35,126 bases of DNA from an uncultured Oscillospiraceae bacterium (lineage in GTDB: Bacteria; Bacillota; Clostridia; Oscillospirales; Oscillospiraceae), in contig CANRNF010000027.1 of NCBI GenBank assembly GCA_947631865.1, positions 1 through 35,126 on the forward strand, in the 5' to 3' direction. This document shows, one piece after another, positions 25,003-32,204 of this stretch. The notes below the pieces were generated by a model that was given only the letters and a program-made list of their open reading frames with translations, did no database searches and had not been told where the DNA came from. A program made the position numbers and the translations under genes. Each line of letters opens with the position of its first letter. The first letter of the stretch is position 1.

Positions 25003-25370
25003 GTCTGGTACGCGTCCTCCAAATGGTTGATCTCCGGTTTTTTCGTCTCGATCCCCTCCGGGGCGTAGACCTCTATCACGTCGAACCGGGGCTGCAGGTC
25101 CGTGGGGTTGGCCGCGAGCCACCGCTGGGCGGCGAAGATGACCCGCCGCTGCTTGGGGCCCGTCACGAATTCCGCCGCCGCGCCGAAGTCGGCGTTTTTC
25201 CGCAGCTTGACCTCGGCGAATACGATATACCGCCCCTTCCGGGCGATGATGTCCACCTCGCCCTGGCGGCAGGCGTAATTGCGGCCCAAGATCCGATAGC
25301 CCCGCCGCCTCAGATACGCGCAGGCCGCGTCCTCCCCGAAGGCGCCCAGGAGCTTTTTATCGCTTGGCAT
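24999..25370 (-). CDS. yraN: UPF0102/YraN family endonuclease-like protein
   Basis: The 123-residue protein has the YraN pattern: GAFGEDAACAYLRRRGYRILGRNY, then QGEVDIIARKGRYIVFAEVKLRKN, a PD-(D/E)XK-type core (E-V-D ... E-V-K). Family members are restriction-endonuclease-like in fold and often sit beside rnhB, as here; their role is not settled. It overlaps rnhB by 14 bases and thrC by 4. Confidence 0.92.
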   Translation of the reverse strand: MPSDKKLLGAFGEDAACAYLRRRGYRILGRNYACRQGEVDIIARKGRYIVFAEVKLRKNADFGAAAEFVTGPKQRRVIFAAQRWLAANPTDLQPRFDVIEVYAPEGIETKKPEINHLEDAYQT

Positions 25371-25977
25371 AGTACTTTTTCAAAAAGGACGGCCGGTGGG
25401 CCGGGCAGGGCCCATATCGGTCGATGGCCGCGTAGTGGGCGGCGGTGCCGTAGCCCTTGTGCTTTTCAAAGCCGTACTGGGGGTACCGCTCCGCCAGATC
25501 CAGCATGAGGTGGTCTCTTGTCACCTTGGCCAGCACGGAGGCCGCCGCGATACAGGCGCATTTTCCGTCCCCGCCCACCACGCTCCGGGCGGGCACGGAT
25601 ATGCCCCGGGTGGTGTTGCCGTCGATGAGGGCCAGCGCAGGCTTAGGCTCCAGCTGGGCGATGGCCCTATCCATGGCCAGCAGCGCCGCGTTCAGGATGT
25701 TCATCTCCTCTATCTCCTCCACCGAGGCGAAGGCGATGCCGTAGGACACGGCCGCCTCTTTGATGAGGGGATACAGCGCCTCCCGCTTTTTCTCGGTGAG
25801 CTTCTTGGAGTCGTTGAGGCCGGGCAGCTCGATACCCTCGGGCAGGATGACCGCCGCGGCGCACACCGGCCCCGCCAAAGGCCCCCGCCCTGCCTCGTCC
25901 GCCCCGCAGACGATGGCGATGCCCTCGTTATGGAGCGCCCGCTCCGTCTCCCACAGGTCGATCATAGGGTCTTTCAA
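25357..25977 (-). CDS. rnhB: Ribonuclease HII
   Basis: RNase HII removes ribonucleotides and RNA from RNA-DNA hybrids. The 206-residue protein has GADEAGRGPLAGPVCAAAV with the first two catalytic acids (DE), the LNDSKKLT segment, and ALIDGN and KVTRDHLM later on. The start is TTG at 25977, with GGAGG 7 bases upstream; the ATG four codons on has no site at proper distance. It overlaps the end of ylqF by 50 bases, which is long for a coupled pair. Confidence 0.94.
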   Translation of the reverse strand: MKDPMIDLWETERALHNEGIAIVCGADEAGRGPLAGPVCAAAVILPEGIELPGLNDSKKLTEKKREALYPLIKEAAVSYGIAFASVEEIEEMNILNAALLAMDRAIAQLEPKPALALIDGNTTRGISVPARSVVGGDGKCACIAAASVLAKVTRDHLMLDLAERYPQYGFEKHKGYGTAAHYAAIDRYGPCPAHRPSFLKKYYAKR

Positions 25978-26782
25978 GACTGATCCTCCCCAGCTTGCCG
26001 CCCCGGAATTCGTCCAGCAGCACAGCCGCCATCCGCTCGGTGTTCACATGGCCCCCGGCCATGAGAAAGCCCCGCTTCCTGGCGCAGGCCTCCAAAAGCT
26101 CCCAGCCCTCCAGTTCCGGGGCCGGGTCTGTCTTATATCTCTCCGCGATGGCCGCGGGATAGAGCTCCCGCAGCGTCACCAGCAGCCGCGCCGCCAGCGC
26201 TTCTGTGTCCAGTATCTCGTCCTTTACCGCGCCGGTGAAGGCCAGTCGGTCCCCCACCGCGGGGTCGCCGAACTTGGGCCACAGGATGCCCGGGGTGTCC
26301 AGCAATTCTAATTGGCTGTCTACGGTGATCCACTGCTTGCCCCTGGTGACGCCGGGCCGGTCGGAGGCCGCGGCGGTCTTCCGGCCGCTCACCTTGTTGA
26401 TGAAGGTGGATTTTCCCACATTGGGCACACCCGCCACCATGGCCCGCATGGGTCCCTGCTTGTCCCGCAGGGCCCGCAGGGCCTTTGGCAGGTCCTTCAC
26501 GCCCCGGCCGGACTTGGCATCGCATTCCAGGACGGGCACGCCCTGCTCCTTATAGTATGCCCGCCACTGGGCCGTCACATTGGGGTCCGCCTGGTCCGCG
26601 CGGTTGAGGATGAGCAGCCGGGGCTTCCGCCCGGCGATGATGCGGTCCAGGTCCGGATTCCGGCTGGACCGGGGTATGCGGGCGTCCACCACCTCGCACA
26701 CCGCGTCCACCAATGACAGGCTCTCCTCCATCATCCGCTCGGCCTTTTTCATGTGGCCGGGGAACCACTGCACCTCAGCCAT
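25928..26782 (-). CDS. ylqF: Ribosome biogenesis GTPase YlqF/RbgA
   Basis: The 284-residue protein is a circularly permuted GTPase used in 50S subunit assembly: QWFPGHMKKAERMM at the N-terminus, then G4 LNRADQAD, G1 GVPNVGKSTFINK, G2/G3 TRGKQWI and LLDTPGILWPKF. The order G4-G1-G3 marks the family. It overlaps the lepB stop by 8 bases and continues into rnhB, the classical Firmicutes order. Confidence 0.95.
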   Translation of the reverse strand: MAEVQWFPGHMKKAERMMEESLSLVDAVCEVVDARIPRSSRNPDLDRIIAGRKPRLLILNRADQADPNVTAQWRAYYKEQGVPVLECDAKSGRGVKDLPKALRALRDKQGPMRAMVAGVPNVGKSTFINKVSGRKTAAASDRPGVTRGKQWITVDSQLELLDTPGILWPKFGDPAVGDRLAFTGAVKDEILDTEALAARLLVTLRELYPAAIAERYKTDPAPELEGWELLEACARKRGFLMAGGHVNTERMAAVLLDEFRGGKLGRISLERPYDRPVGDGAGAP

Positions 26783-27443
26783 CGGTCTGGTTCACGCCTT
26801 TGATGGGCCCGATCTTGTCGAAGGGATAGATGCGGAACACCGCCTTGCCCATCACGTCGCGGGTGTCGATATAGGAGATGGCGGCCACCCGGCTGTCGCT
26901 GGAGTTGTTACGGTTGTCGCCCATGCAGAACAGGTGCCCCTCCGGGACGGTGATGGTGACGGAGGACCCCGTCACGTCCTTCTCCGGGTCGATGCCGTAC
27001 ACGTCGTAGTACATGGGGTCCGTGATGTTGTAGCTGTCGATGGTCCGCTCAAAGATGTAGGGCTCGTCCAGGGTAACGCCGTCCACGGTGATATCGCCGG
27101 TGGCAAAGTCCAGGGTGATGGTCTGGCCGCCGGTGCCGATGACCCGCTTCACGAGAGGCTCATTTTTGAACTTCTCCGCCTTGAGGACCACGATGTCCCC
27201 CTGCTCATAGTCCCCGGCCAGCCGGGTGATGATGAGCCGGTCCCCCTGGACCAGGTTGGGCAGCATGCTCCGCCCCTGGACCTGGATGACCCGCGCCACC
27301 AGCACGAACACCAGCACGCACACGATGACCGATATCACGATGCAGTGTATCCACTCGTATGTATCTTTATAGGGGTCGACGGGCTTTTTCTCCTCGCCGG
27401 CCACCTGCTCGGGATCCGCCGCATGTTTTCCTTTATTTCGCAT
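26775..27443 (-). CDS. lepB: Signal peptidase I
   Basis: This membrane serine protease removes signal peptides from exported proteins. The 222-residue form has one N-terminal membrane helix (WIHCIVISVIVCVLVFVLVARV, about 31-52), the catalytic Ser59 in QGRSMLP, the catalytic Lys99 in PLVKRVIG, and the late GDNRNNSSDSR box. An upstream in-frame start at 27521 would overlap the promoter and terminator; AGGAGG 8 bases before the ATG at 27443 decides the start. It leads lepB-ylqF-rnhB-yraN-thrC. Confidence 0.95.
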   Translation of the reverse strand: MRNKGKHAADPEQVAGEEKKPVDPYKDTYEWIHCIVISVIVCVLVFVLVARVIQVQGRSMLPNLVQGDRLIITRLAGDYEQGDIVVLKAEKFKNEPLVKRVIGTGGQTITLDFATGDITVDGVTLDEPYIFERTIDSYNITDPMYYDVYGIDPEKDVTGSSVTITVPEGHLFCMGDNRNNSSDSRVAAISYIDTRDVMGKAVFRIYPFDKIGPIKGVNQTDG

Positions 27444-27488
27444 TGGCTCCGCCTCCTGTTCCGATAAAGTCCAAATGCTCAACAAGTG

Positions 27489-27518
27489 ATTATACAATAA
27501 GTATGGCTCCGAACGCAA
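27489..27518 (-). promoter_or_regulatory. Promoter of the lepB operon
   Basis: Minus-strand TTGCGT (27518-27513), an 18-base spacer and a perfect TATAAT (27494-27489). The -35 box begins within the last bases of the rplS terminator stem. Confidence 0.65.
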
Positions 27519-27549
27519 CAAAAAAGAGGCTTTCCGCCTCTTTTTTGTT
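27517..27549. terminator. Terminator of rplS
   Basis: AACAAAAAAGAGGC, loop TTTCC, GCCTCTTTTTTGTT: a perfect 14-bp stem with A and T tracts, 23 bases beyond the rplS stop. It could work in both directions. Confidence 0.95.
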
Positions 27550-27572
27550 GGTCTTTTCGGTTTTTTGTGCTG

Positions 27573-27914
27573 TTACAGCTTCTCCCGGATCTTGGCAGCC
27601 TTGCCCACGCGGTCGCGCAGGTAGTACAGCTTGGCGCGGCGGACCTTGCCCTTGCGGACGGTCTCCACGCTCACGATGGTGGGAGAGTGTACCGGGAAGA
27701 CCTTCTCACAGCCCACGCCGTAGGAGATACGGCGCACGGTGATGGTCTCGTTGATGCCGCCGTGCTTCTTCGCGATGAGGGTGCCCTCGAACGCCTGGTT
27801 ACGCTCGCGGTTGCCTTCCTTGATGCGGACGGTGACGCGGACGGTGTCGCCCACGTTCATCTCGGGCAGCTCCGGCTTCATGTACTGCTGAGTCAGCGCA
27901 TTGATGAGATCCAT
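27573..27914 (-). CDS. rplS: 50S ribosomal protein L19
   Basis: L19 lies at the interface of the two ribosomal subunits. The 113-residue product has the typical features [45 protein letters not shown] and [14 protein letters not shown]. The ATG at 27914 (MDLINALTQ) has GGAAGG 8 bases upstream; a start at 27944 would add ten unlikely residues. It has its own promoter and terminator, so it is a single-gene unit here instead of following trmD. Confidence 0.97.
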   Translation of the reverse strand: MDLINALTQQYMKPELPEMNVGDTVRVTVRIKEGNRERNQAFEGTLIAKKHGGINETITVRRISYGVGCEKVFPVHSPTIVSVETVRKGKVRRAKLYYLRDRVGKAAKIREKL

Positions 27915-27927
27915 GACAGGTACCTTC

Positions 27928-27996
27928 CTAAAATAGACGTTCATACCGGGAATACAGCTCGTCCGGCAGCGGACCGCCCTGATAACGCATTAACAT
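27928..27996 (-). CDS. Possible 22-codon leader peptide upstream of rplS
   Basis: An open frame of 22 codons ([22 protein letters not shown]) begins at an ATG about 2 bases after the predicted transcription start. Its TAG stop overlaps the first base of the rplS Shine-Dalgarno GGAAGG by one base. This placement suggests translational coupling, or a regulatory leader. The frame also covers a GTCCG/CGGAC hairpin. There is no similarity that I recognise, and a frame this short could be chance. Confidence 0.3.
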   Translation of the reverse strand: MLMRYQGGPLPDELYSRYERLF

Positions 27997-28004
27997 GCTC
28001 GGGT

Positions 28005-28033
28005 ATCATAGCATACTTTTTCCGGATATGCAA
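28005..28033 (-). promoter_or_regulatory. Promoter of rplS
   Basis: Minus-strand TTGCAT (28033-28028), a 17-base spacer and TATGAT (28010-28005), giving a leader of about 84 bases before the rplS ATG. Confidence 0.65.
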
Positions 28034-28057
28034 GGATTTTTGCAAAAAATATTCGTT

Positions 28058-28690
28058 TTACCGGAAGGGCGTCATGTCCTCCCGGAAGGCCTCCAAACGG
28101 GTGAAGCGCCAGTAGGCCGGGGCGTCCTCCCCCAGGGCGGCCATCATCAGCTCCGGGCTCACGGTGGGGTCCTGGGCGTGGAGGATCAGCTTGGCGGCTA
28201 CGCCGCCTTCCATATCGTCGAACTGCGCCGCCTGGATGGCGGGGGCGATGTCGTCGGTGCGCATGCCCCGCTTGGCCTTCCGGGTCACGGGGATGGTATC
28301 CCGGGCGAAGAACGCGGTATAGAATGCCGCGTCCCGGCCGCCCTTCATCACGCCCTCCAGCAGCAGCCAGCGCAGCTCCGCCCCCTTGCAGGGGGCCTCG
28401 TAGGCCTCCAGGGCACGGATGCCTTCGGGCATACAGGCGTTCAGCCGTTCCGGCAGGGCGGAAAGGTCCATGTCCTCTGTGAGGGCGAAGTCCATATACT
28501 CGCACTGGCTGGCCGTGCCCACGCTCAGGGGCAGCACGATGGATATCTTCGCGTGGGGGTTGAAGCCCTCGGAGTACTTGAGCTTCACACCCGCCCGGGA
28601 GAACACCCGCTGCATGGTGCGCATCAGGTCCAGGTGGGAGATATACACCGCCCGCCCGGTCTTGGAAAACTTTAATCTCAGCTTATCCAC
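28058..28690 (-). CDS. TIGR03936 family (DUF2344) radical SAM-associated protein
   Basis: The 210-residue protein starts with LRLKFSKTGRAVYISHLDLMRTMQRVFSRAGVKLKYSEGFNPHAKISIVLPL, which is the family signature. The family is nearly always beside a TIGR03960 radical SAM protein, and sometimes fused to it; it is thought to serve in the same, still unclear, reaction. Its start overlaps the stop of that gene by 8 bases. In many Clostridia rng-rplU-rpmA follow; here rplS follows instead. Confidence 0.92.
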   Translation of the reverse strand: MDKLRLKFSKTGRAVYISHLDLMRTMQRVFSRAGVKLKYSEGFNPHAKISIVLPLSVGTASQCEYMDFALTEDMDLSALPERLNACMPEGIRALEAYEAPCKGAELRWLLLEGVMKGGRDAAFYTAFFARDTIPVTRKAKRGMRTDDIAPAIQAAQFDDMEGGVAAKLILHAQDPTVSPELMMAALGEDAPAYWRFTRLEAFREDMTPFR

Positions 28691-30527
28691 GGCACACTCC
28701 CTCCTTCAGGAGACCGGCTGCCCCGCAGCCGGAGCAGCCCGCCCGGCAGTCCGGGGTGAGCACGCCCTCATAGGCCCTCTCCCGCTCCCGCTCCAGGTGC
28801 CGCCGGCTCACGGCGCAGTCCATGTGCTCCCAGGGCTGCAGCTCCTCCACGGGCCGGGCTCTGGTGCCGTAAAAGTCGATATCCAGGCCGCAGGCGGGGA
28901 ACGCCTCGAGCCACCGGTCCAAAGAGAAATAATCGCTCCAGCTCTCCAGCCGGCCGCCGTTTTTCCATACCCTCTCGATGACCGCGCCCACCCGCCGGTC
29001 TCCCCGGGCCAGGGCCGCCTCCACCAGGCTCATCTCTGCGTCGTGCCAGTTATAGGTGACGCTTTTGGTCTTGGCCAGGGCGTCGGTGAGAAGGCCCACC
29101 CGGCGCAGGTATTCCTGGCGGCTTATCTGCGCCTCCCACTGGAAGGGGGTGTGGGGCTTGGGGATGAACTCGGAGGTGCTCACCGTGATGCGCACGCCCC
29201 GGCTCCGGTCAGGGGCCGCCTGGCGCCAGGTCCAATAGACCTTTTTCGCCAGGTCCGCGATGCCCAGCACGTCCTCGTCCGTCTCCGTGGGCAGGCCCAG
29301 CATGAAGTAGAGCTTCACGCCGTTCCAGCCGCCTTCAAAAGCGATGCGGCAGGAGTTTAAAAGGTCCTCCTCCGTCACGTTCTTGTTGATCACGTCCCGG
29401 AGCCGCTGGGTGCCCGCCTCGGGGGCAAAGGTGAGGCCGCTCTTGCGCACCTGCTGGACCCGGTGCATGATGTCCATGGAGAAGTTGTCCGCCCGCAGAC
29501 TGGGCAGGCTCAGGCTGATGCCCCGGGGCCGGCAGTAGTCCAGCAGCCCGTCGCAAAGCTCCGAGAGTTCCCGGTAATCGCTGGTACTGAGGCTGGATAG
29601 GTTCAGCTCCTGATAGCCCGTGTTCTCCAATGTCTCCTTCCCCAGGCGCAGCAGCGTCTCCGCCTTTCGGGAGCGGACGGGACGGTTGGTGTGCCCCGCC
29701 TGACAGAACCGGCAGCCCCGGATGCAGCCCCGGAACACCTCCAGGCTCACCCGGTCGTGGACGATCTCGGTGGAGGGCACCACGGGCTTCGTGGGGAAAT
29801 AGCAGCCGTCGAAGTCCTCCACGATGCGCTTGCGCACCTTGGCGGGGACCCCGTCCTTTGGGGTGATGGCGGCCACAGTCCCGTCGGCGTTGTAGGAGAT
29901 ATCGTAGAGGCTGGGGACGTATACGCCCTCGATCGACGCGGCCTCCCGGAGGAAGCGGGGCTTGTCCCAGCCCTCCCGCTTGGCTTTCTGATAAAGGGCC
30001 ACTACCTCCCGGTCCACGTCCTCCCCCTCGCCCAAAAAGCACAGGTCAAAGAAGTCCGCCATGGGCTCGATATTGCACATGCACCCGCCCCCGGCCATGA
30101 CCATGTGCCGAAGGTCCGTGCGCTCGGACGCGTGGAGAGGTATCCCCCCCAGGTCCAGCATGTCCAGCACGGTGGTATAGGCCATCTCGTAGCCGATGGA
30201 GAAGGCAATGATGTCAAAGTCCGCCAACGGGTCGCCGCTCTCCAGGGCCCACAGGGGGATGCGCTCGGCGCGCAGCTTTTCCGCCATGTCGCCCCAAGGG
30301 GCGAACACCCGCTCGCACCATACCCCGGGCATGTCGTTGAGCACCCCGTAGAGGATCTTCATCCCCAGGTTGGACATGCCGATCTCGTAGGTGTCCGGGA
30401 AGCAGAAGGCAAAGCGCACGTCCACGTCCGCTTTGTCCTTTACCACCTGATCGTATTCGCCGCCCACATACCGGGCGGGACGCTGTACCTGCCGGAGCAG
30501 GGCGTCGATATGTTCGTTCATTTCCAT
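28683..30527 (-). CDS. TIGR03960 family B12-binding radical SAM protein
   Basis: The 614-residue protein has an N-terminal region resembling a cobalamin-binding domain (about 30-190; FPDTYEIGMSNLGMKILYGVLND, ESGDPLADFDIIAFSIGYE) and a radical SAM core with the cluster motif CIRGCRFCQ, followed by LSTSDYRELSELCDGLL and TFAPEAGTQRLRDVINK. The C-terminus has clustered cysteines (CRAGCSGCGA) that may bind another metal centre. The product is cytoplasmic. The substrate is unknown; frequent linkage with ribosomal protein genes suggests RNA or ribosome modification, which is inference. It starts 9 bases after the SpoIVFB-like gene. Confidence 0.92.
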   Translation of the reverse strand: MEMNEHIDALLRQVQRPARYVGGEYDQVVKDKADVDVRFAFCFPDTYEIGMSNLGMKILYGVLNDMPGVWCERVFAPWGDMAEKLRAERIPLWALESGDPLADFDIIAFSIGYEMAYTTVLDMLDLGGIPLHASERTDLRHMVMAGGGCMCNIEPMADFFDLCFLGEGEDVDREVVALYQKAKREGWDKPRFLREAASIEGVYVPSLYDISYNADGTVAAITPKDGVPAKVRKRIVEDFDGCYFPTKPVVPSTEIVHDRVSLEVFRGCIRGCRFCQAGHTNRPVRSRKAETLLRLGKETLENTGYQELNLSSLSTSDYRELSELCDGLLDYCRPRGISLSLPSLRADNFSMDIMHRVQQVRKSGLTFAPEAGTQRLRDVINKNVTEEDLLNSCRIAFEGGWNGVKLYFMLGLPTETDEDVLGIADLAKKVYWTWRQAAPDRSRGVRITVSTSEFIPKPHTPFQWEAQISRQEYLRRVGLLTDALAKTKSVTYNWHDAEMSLVEAALARGDRRVGAVIERVWKNGGRLESWSDYFSLDRWLEAFPACGLDIDFYGTRARPVEELQPWEHMDCAVSRRHLERERERAYEGVLTPDCRAGCSGCGAAGLLKEGVCRG

Positions 30528-30536
30528 ACCGGCAGT

Positions 30537-31097
30537 TTAGCGCATATCCGGAAAATTGGCAAGTACTCCCAGCCAAATTCCCACCGCCGCCGCGCTGACG
30601 GACCGGATGCAGACGCCTGTCACCACCACCCCCAGGGCGCAGAGAGTGCCGGTGACGCGCAGCACCGCCAGCGCCGCCTCCTCACTCAGCACCGTTTGGA
30701 GCATATACAGCGCCAGCCGCCCCCCGTCCATGGGCAGCACCGGCAGCAGATTGAACATGGCCGCCAGCAGCGCGATGGCGCCGGTGTAGATGAAAAACGG
30801 GATGTCCGTTACGAAGCACAACGCCGCGAAGAAGAGCCCCGCCAGAGGCCCCGCAGCCACCACGCCCATCTCCTCCCGGGCCGTCAGATCCCCGCCGTAG
30901 TCGATGACGAGGCCGCAGGCCGTTACCCGCAGCCGCCGGACCGACGCGCCGGCGAGGAACATGGCCGCCAGGTGCCCCAGCTCATGGGCCAGGGCCGCCG
31001 CTCCCATGGCCGCCAGCGCTCCCGCTCCGCCCAGGAAGTACACCGCCGCCGCCAGCAGCACGAAGCCGGGGCTCACGCTCAGGGCAAGCCCAGCCAT
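30537..31097 (-). CDS. Site-2 protease family protein, SpoIVFB-like
   Basis: The 186-residue membrane protease has HELGH at residues 38-42 and NLLPVLPMDGGRLALY near residue 115, the two zinc segments of M50B; several hydrophobic helices surround them. In Bacillus the related SpoIVFB processes pro-sigma-K during sporulation. The position before TIGR03960/TIGR03936 matches spore-forming Clostridia. An in-frame start at 31181 gives a low-complexity Gly-rich leader and is rejected: GGAGGAGG lies 7 bases before the ATG at 31097, inside the small upstream gene. A role in sigma-K processing is likely but not shown. Confidence 0.88.
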   Translation of the reverse strand: MAGLALSVSPGFVLLAAAVYFLGGAGALAAMGAAALAHELGHLAAMFLAGASVRRLRVTACGLVIDYGGDLTAREEMGVVAAGPLAGLFFAALCFVTDIPFFIYTGAIALLAAMFNLLPVLPMDGGRLALYMLQTVLSEEAALAVLRVTGTLCALGVVVTGVCIRSVSAAAVGIWLGVLANFPDMR

Positions 31098-31255
31098 ACC
31101 GCCGCCTCCTCCGGCAGCGGCAGCGCGAAGCCGTCCCGGTCCATCAACTCCTGCACCGCCGCGATGGGCGCCTCCGCCCATTCAGGCAGATATGTCTTGG
31201 CGCAGGCGGCCGCCAGAAACAGCGCCGCCGCGATCATCAAGCGCGGATAACTCAT
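31079..31255 (-). CDS. Small hypothetical membrane or exported protein upstream of the SpoIVFB-like protease
   Basis: This 58-residue frame starts MSYPRLMIAAALFLAAACAK, a short hydrophobic segment, followed by a mostly acidic tail (LPEWAEAPIAAVQELMDRDG and ending EEAAVWLGLP). GGGAGGGG lies 5 bases before the ATG. It overlaps the protease gene by 19 bases and contains that gene's ribosome site, so they are coupled. By position it could stand in for SpoIVFA, the partner that holds SpoIVFB, but no sequence similarity is visible. No Cys-lipobox is certain (AAAC is close to one). Confidence 0.65.
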   Translation of the reverse strand: MSYPRLMIAAALFLAAACAKTYLPEWAEAPIAAVQELMDRDGFALPLPEEAAVWLGLP

Positions 31256-31290
31256 GCCATCCCCTCCCGTACAGGCTATGTGGTCTGGAC

Positions 31291-31328
31291 GAAAAAAAGA
31301 CCCGTGGCCGCCAAACGGCCGCAGGTCT
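31291..31328 (-). terminator. Terminator after the three-gene accessory cassette
   Basis: On the minus strand AGACC...GGCCG, loop TTTGG, CGGCC...GGTCT, then a run of T. It lies 20 bases past the stop of the 62-residue gene and cleanly separates the cassette from the conserved genes. Confidence 0.85.
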
Positions 31329-31347
31329 CTATTGTTTCTCCCGTCAG

Positions 31348-31536
31348 CTATAGCGTGAAGTTCTGCTCCCTGACGACGGTCCGGGATGTGTTTTTCTCGA
31401 ACCAGGCCGCGTTCTCCATGTGGATAGGGATGATGTACTGCGGGTCCACGTCGAGGATGATCCGCGCCTTGGCGGAACTCACCTCGATGATGGAGCCGCC
31501 GATCTGATCCTGGCCCCGGATGATACGGATGTTCAT
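31348..31536 (-). pseudogene. Internally deleted remnant of an RNase J-type metallo-beta-lactamase protein, 62 residues
   Basis: Residues 1-32 (MNIRIIRGQDQIGGSIIEVS, ARIILDVDP) match the opening of RNase J-like MBL-fold hydrolases, where RGxxxIGGSxIE is followed by a hydrophobic strand and Asp. Residues 33-62 (YIIPIHMENAAWFEK ... FTL) match the end of the same proteins, where IIPIHTEN carries the last metal-site His. The central part with the HxHxDH motif is missing, so no active enzyme can be made. The frame stays open through the junction near DP-QY, which suggests one in-frame deletion. Its ATG overlaps the stop of the membrane-protein gene (ATGA), so it is still coupled in the operon. A chance small gene with both ends so similar is unlikely. 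It may be a decaying gene, or a kept mini-protein. Confidence 0.7.
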
Positions 31537-32201
31537 GCCTTCTTGTATTCGGCTATGTAGAGGAGGATGATCTTGTCGATCACATCAACGACCTTTGACG
31601 CGTCCTCCCCGGTGCAAAGCTCCCGGCTGAACGTGAGCGTGAAGCCATCCCTGTTCTGCTTATAGGTTTTATCCAGAATGTCATAGGTGCTTGCTGCTTT
31701 AGGCGCGATGTCCTTGATGATACTGACCTGCATGTCGCTGAAATCGTCCTTTGACCTGCCCATAAACAGCTTCTTATGCACAAAAAAGGTCAATTCGCCT
31801 TTCTCATAGTCAAAGTCGAACAGTCTGTCATAACCGCACTTTTTGTTCTCATACAACACGGCCATATCGTCCGCTATGTTGTACCGGCCTTTTACCGTCT
31901 CGTCTTTTCTGATCAGCGGGTCGTATTTGGCGATGACCCTCTCCATTTCCTCGCCGAATCTCCCTTCAAAGTCTTCCGCCGGCTTTTTCCTGGGCTTCAG
32001 CGCGTTGATGGCCACCACCAGCATGACGATGGTGACCAATGTCCCGGCGATATCCTTCACGCCGCCTGCCACAGCCGCGGCGTCGAACCCGCCCAGGGCC
32101 ATCTCCACCACTGCGGCAATGATGGCGATGATGCCGAAGATACCGCCGACGATCTTCTCGATGGAGTCCTCGTCTCCCAAAGAGGCAAAAAGCTTTTTCA
32201 T
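31533..32201 (-). CDS. Uncharacterised protein with two N-terminal membrane helices
   Basis: I do not recognise this 222-residue protein. It has two hydrophobic segments, about 17-37 (IVGGIFGIIAIIAAVVEMALG) and 47-68 (GVKDIAGTLVTIVMLVVAIN), joined by a short Ala/Gly/Asp loop, so both ends probably lie in the cytoplasm. The rest (70-222) is a charged soluble domain with LFDFDYEKGELTFFVHKK and a C-terminal Tyr/Lys-rich helix. It starts 3 bases after the stop of the nuclease-like gene and overlaps the MBL remnant. GC content is visibly lower (about 52 percent in a 60-base sample at 31681-31740) than in the flanking housekeeping genes, a sign of transfer. A membrane effector or sensor role is only a guess. 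Confidence 0.75.
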   Translation of the reverse strand: MKKLFASLGDEDSIEKIVGGIFGIIAIIAAVVEMALGGFDAAAVAGGVKDIAGTLVTIVMLVVAINALKPRKKPAEDFEGRFGEEMERVIAKYDPLIRKDETVKGRYNIADDMAVLYENKKCGYDRLFDFDYEKGELTFFVHKKLFMGRSKDDFSDMQVSIIKDIAPKAASTYDILDKTYKQNRDGFTLTFSRELCTGEDASKVVDVIDKIILLYIAEYKKA

Positions 32202-32204
32202 CCG

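Noticed and set aside
25003-25122. Forty-residue N-terminal extension of threonine synthase
   Set aside because: It lies within yraN in another frame and lacks a ribosome site; MKYVSTRG is the normal start of the family.
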